The notes beneath the pieces were generated by a model that saw only the letters and a program-made list of their open reading frames with translations, was not told the origin of the DNA and ran no database searches. DNA of 64,000 bases from Mesorhizobium waimense (GTDB lineage: Bacteria; Pseudomonadota; Alphaproteobacteria; Rhizobiales; Rhizobiaceae): the NCBI RefSeq assembly GCF_003601975.1, contig NZ_QZWZ01000019.1:62001-126000 (forward strand), read 5' to 3'. Position 1 is the first letter of the stretch, and every line of letters starts with the position of its first letter. Of this stretch, positions 62,125 through 64,000 are shown in pieces. The position numbers and the translations under genes were made by a program.

Positions 62125-63324
62125 ATGCCGCAGCACAGTGCCAACGAGCAGTATTTGCTCGAACTCATCAATGCCGAGCGTGCCAAGACAGGTGCCCAGC
62201 CTCTGGCCTTCGACAACGACCTCAGCGAAGCCGCCGAAGGTCATGACCGGTGGATGCTGGCAACCGACATTTTTTCGCATACCGGTTCCGGCGGCTCGTC
62301 GCCGACGACGCGCATGAAAGCTGCAGGCTATGTCCTGACCGGATCGTGGGCCACCGGTGAGAATATCGCCTGGGCAACGACCCGCGCCCCGACCGGCTAT
62401 GTCGACGAGGTCAAACTCCTCCACACCAATCTGATGAATTCCTCGGGACACCGGGCCAACATCCTCAATCCCAACTTCCGCGAAGTCGGCCTTGGCTTCG
62501 AGGTCGGCGACTACAAGGGCCGCAGCAGCGCCTTCGTCACCGAGGACTTCGCCAAGACCGCCACCGACCTGTTCCTGACCGGCGTCACCTTCGACGACAA
62601 GGATGGCGACCGTTTCTACGATCCGGGCGAAGGGCTCGGCGCCATCACGGTGACGGCCAAGAATTCCGCCGGCCAGACCTTCAAGACCACGACATCGGCT
62701 GCCGGCGGCTACGATCTGGTGCTGAAGCCTGGCACCTACACGGTGACATTCTCGGGCGCCAACATCGCCACCTCGACGCAGACCGCGACGATCGGCACCA
62801 AGAACGTCAAACGCGACCTGGTCGATCCGACGATGAAGTCGGGCACGCTTGCCGCGACCGCCTCGGCCGACGATGCCAGTTCCGACACGAGCGACACGCA
62901 GCCGGTGGCATCGGCGGCTCCCACCGCCGTGGCGGATGCGGGGAGCAACGGCAACACCACCAAAAGCTGGCTCGCCGACTTCTTCAAGACCCATTCGCCG
63001 GCGAAGCAAGCCACCCTCAGCGCCAATGAGGCTGCAGGCGGCGCGAGCGGCCAAGATACGTCGCATACGGCTCCGCTTGCCGGCGACCATTTGCAGTTCC
63101 GTCAGGCCGTCGCGCACAACAATGCAGACGATGTCTCCGATCTGCTCGATGGCAGCGGCCAGTTCCACCAGGCGATAGACCGCGCGGTGGCGGCGTTGCA
63201 GGCGCATGTTTCGGCTGACGGCCACATCGTTGCCGATGCGGGCGACGCGGCGCACGCCGCGGTGGCCAAGATCCTGGCTCAGATAGCCCAATCGGACCAT
63301 CAGAGCGCAGACCTCGTGGGCTGA
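62125..63324 (+). CDS. CAP/SCP-domain protein, probable type I secretion substrate
   Basis: A 399-residue protein without a signal peptide. The CAP domain covers about residues 6-148: LLELINAERAKTGAQPL, a His in DIFSHTGSGG, GENIAWAT, and HRANILNPNFREVGLGF. It is followed by an SdrD/Cna-B-like domain (about 152-235, with DDKDGDRFYDPGEG as a likely calcium loop), a low-complexity linker, and an Ala/Asp-rich end. Leaderless CAP proteins with calcium-binding parts are typical type I substrates. The next gene is a type I ABC transporter, which supports export. No glycine-rich RTX repeats were seen. Confidence 0.85.
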   Translation: MPQHSANEQYLLELINAERAKTGAQPLAFDNDLSEAAEGHDRWMLATDIFSHTGSGGSSPTTRMKAAGYVLTGSWATGENIAWATTRAPTGYVDEVKLLHTNLMNSSGHRANILNPNFREVGLGFEVGDYKGRSSAFVTEDFAKTATDLFLTGVTFDDKDGDRFYDPGEGLGAITVTAKNSAGQTFKTTTSAAGGYDLVLKPGTYTVTFSGANIATSTQTATIGTKNVKRDLVDPTMKSGTLAATASADDASSDTSDTQPVASAAPTAVADAGSNGNTTKSWLADFFKTHSPAKQATLSANEAAGGASGQDTSHTAPLAGDHLQFRQAVAHNNADDVSDLLDGSGQFHQAIDRAVAALQAHVSADGHIVADAGDAAHAAVAKILAQIAQSDHQSADLVG

Positions 63325-63477
63325 CAGCGAACTGCAAGATTGCCTGGCGGTCCGTGCTTCAGGCGCGGGCCGCCGCGAATTTGAAGGAGGTTTGACGCCC
63401 CAGCCATTCTGACGGCGTCAGCGTTCGGATTCGGAACCGCCAGATGACGATGGCCGGGCATAGTTGAGGGAAAGATA

Positions 63478-64000
63478 CTGCTTCATCCGTTTTCGCCAGA
63501 CCCGAACCGCAAGGCTCGCTCCGAGCTGCGGGAGGCTCTTGCCTCCTTCCGCCGTGCCTATGTTGCCGTTGCCGGCTTCAGCGGCCTGATCAACGTGCTG
63601 ATGCTTTCCGGCTCGCTGTTCATGCTGCAGGTCTATGACCGCGTGCTGCCCAGCCGCAGCGTGCCCACGCTGGTGGCGCTGATCATCCTGGTGGCCGTGC
63701 TCTACGTCTTTCAGGGCATTCTCGAAGCGGTGCGGGCACGGGTGCTGACGCGCATAGGCGCCGGCATCGAGGAGACTATCTCCAGCCGCGTCTTCGGCTG
63801 CGTGGTGCGCCTGCCGCTGCGCACGCGCGACCGTGGCGAAGGGCTGCAGGCGCTGCGCGATCTCGACCAGGTGAGCGGCTTCCTCTCCGGCCCCGGCCCC
63901 GCCGCCCTGTTCGACCTGCCATGGATGCCGCTCTATGTGGTGATCTGTTTTCTCTTCCACCCGTGGATCGGTGTCGCAGCGCTCATCGGCGCCCTTCTTC
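63478..64000 (+). CDS. Type I secretion ABC transporter (PrtD-like), 5' part
   Basis: The frame gives the N-terminal membrane domain: FSPDPNRKARSELREAL, then VAGFSGLINVLMLSG and the hallmark LFMLQVYDRVLPSRSVPTL, as in PrtD/HlyB-like permease-ATPases. It runs off the window, so the ATPase part is not visible. No ATG, GTG or TTG lies between the in-frame stop at 63445-63447 and the conserved region. CTG 63478 has GAGGG seven bases upstream and is the likely start; ATA 63475 is less likely. It would carry the CAP protein, whose stop is 154 bases upstream. Confidence 0.85.
   Translation, partial: MLHPFSPDPNRKARSELREALASFRRAYVAVAGFSGLINVLMLSGSLFMLQVYDRVLPSRSVPTLVALIILVAVLYVFQGILEAVRARVLTRIGAGIEETISSRVFGCVVRLPLRTRDRGEGLQALRDLDQVSGFLSGPGPAALFDLPWMPLYVVICFLFHPWIGVAALIGALL

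Noticed and set aside
63418..63960. A 180-residue minus-strand frame over the type I transporter
   Set aside because: The plus-strand frame has unmistakable ABC-transporter motifs. The antisense frame has His/Gln/Ala-rich shadow composition.

Overview
The window is a GC-rich chromosomal segment of an alphaproteobacterium of the order Hyphomicrobiales, most likely Mesorhizobium or a close relative. The reasons are the housekeeping order (rpoZ, rsh, pyrE, acpS, lepB, rnc, era, recO), the two porins of the rhizobial porin family, palindromic intergenic elements resembling rhizobial RIME-type repeats, and many LysR regulators. No database search could be run, so family names rest on motifs and recall.

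Region by region. 1-9.4 kb: a partial secreted hydrolase, DUF1330, SDR and LysR genes, a LysM envelope protein, a LOG-type Rossmann protein converging on a LysR gene inside an inverted GTAGGGCA repeat, a muconolactone-isomerase-like protein, a CorA/ZntB transporter, a glutathione transferase and RarD. 9.4-15 kb: a tightly overlapped minus-strand operon, cysS-VOC-GFA-GFA-pip-cimA. 15-22 kb: a small basic protein, a RIME-like repeat, SRAP, Nudix, small secreted proteins, a decayed gene, pyrC, and the ygfZ-HD pair. 22-27 kb: a DUF805-like membrane protein, a PAS-PAS-GGDEF-EAL protein, and a fatty-acid desaturase divergent from a LysR gene with a palindromic operator. 27-30 kb: a GNAT/C39-peptidase fusion overlapping an RLAN-RimK ATP-grasp gene, followed by a DUF3303 gene; this is a predicted and poorly characterised peptide-modification system and the best candidate for new biology. 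30-35 kb: an ECF sigma/anti-sigma pair, a very large DUF2339 membrane protein and a Nudix gene. 35-50 kb: the housekeeping core recO, era, rnc, lepB, acpS, DUF2062, pyrE, rsh, rpoZ, NYN, UDG, GH25, smpB, dapA. It is interrupted by a CPBP protease gene and by a MarR-controlled DUF417/glycolipid-binding module with two clear operators.

50-58 kb: lytic transglycosylase, alpha/beta hydrolase, an isolated tyrosine integrase, then two nearly identical porin 5' halves in inverted orientation. The porins flank tRNA-Ser(GCU), a long nested hairpin and a GIY-YIG nuclease gene killed by an amber codon. 58-64 kb: a TPR-sulfotransferase, a HisC-like aminotransferase, and a leaderless CAP-domain protein followed by the start of a type I secretion ABC transporter. 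The transporter has no ATG/GTG/TTG start, only a CTG placed behind a good Shine-Dalgarno sequence.

Cooperation is clearest in four places: the RLAN-RimK/GNAT-C39 pair, the sigma/anti-sigma pair, the CAP protein with its probable exporter, and the MarR switch with its two target genes. No CRISPR array, rRNA or complete insertion sequence was seen.
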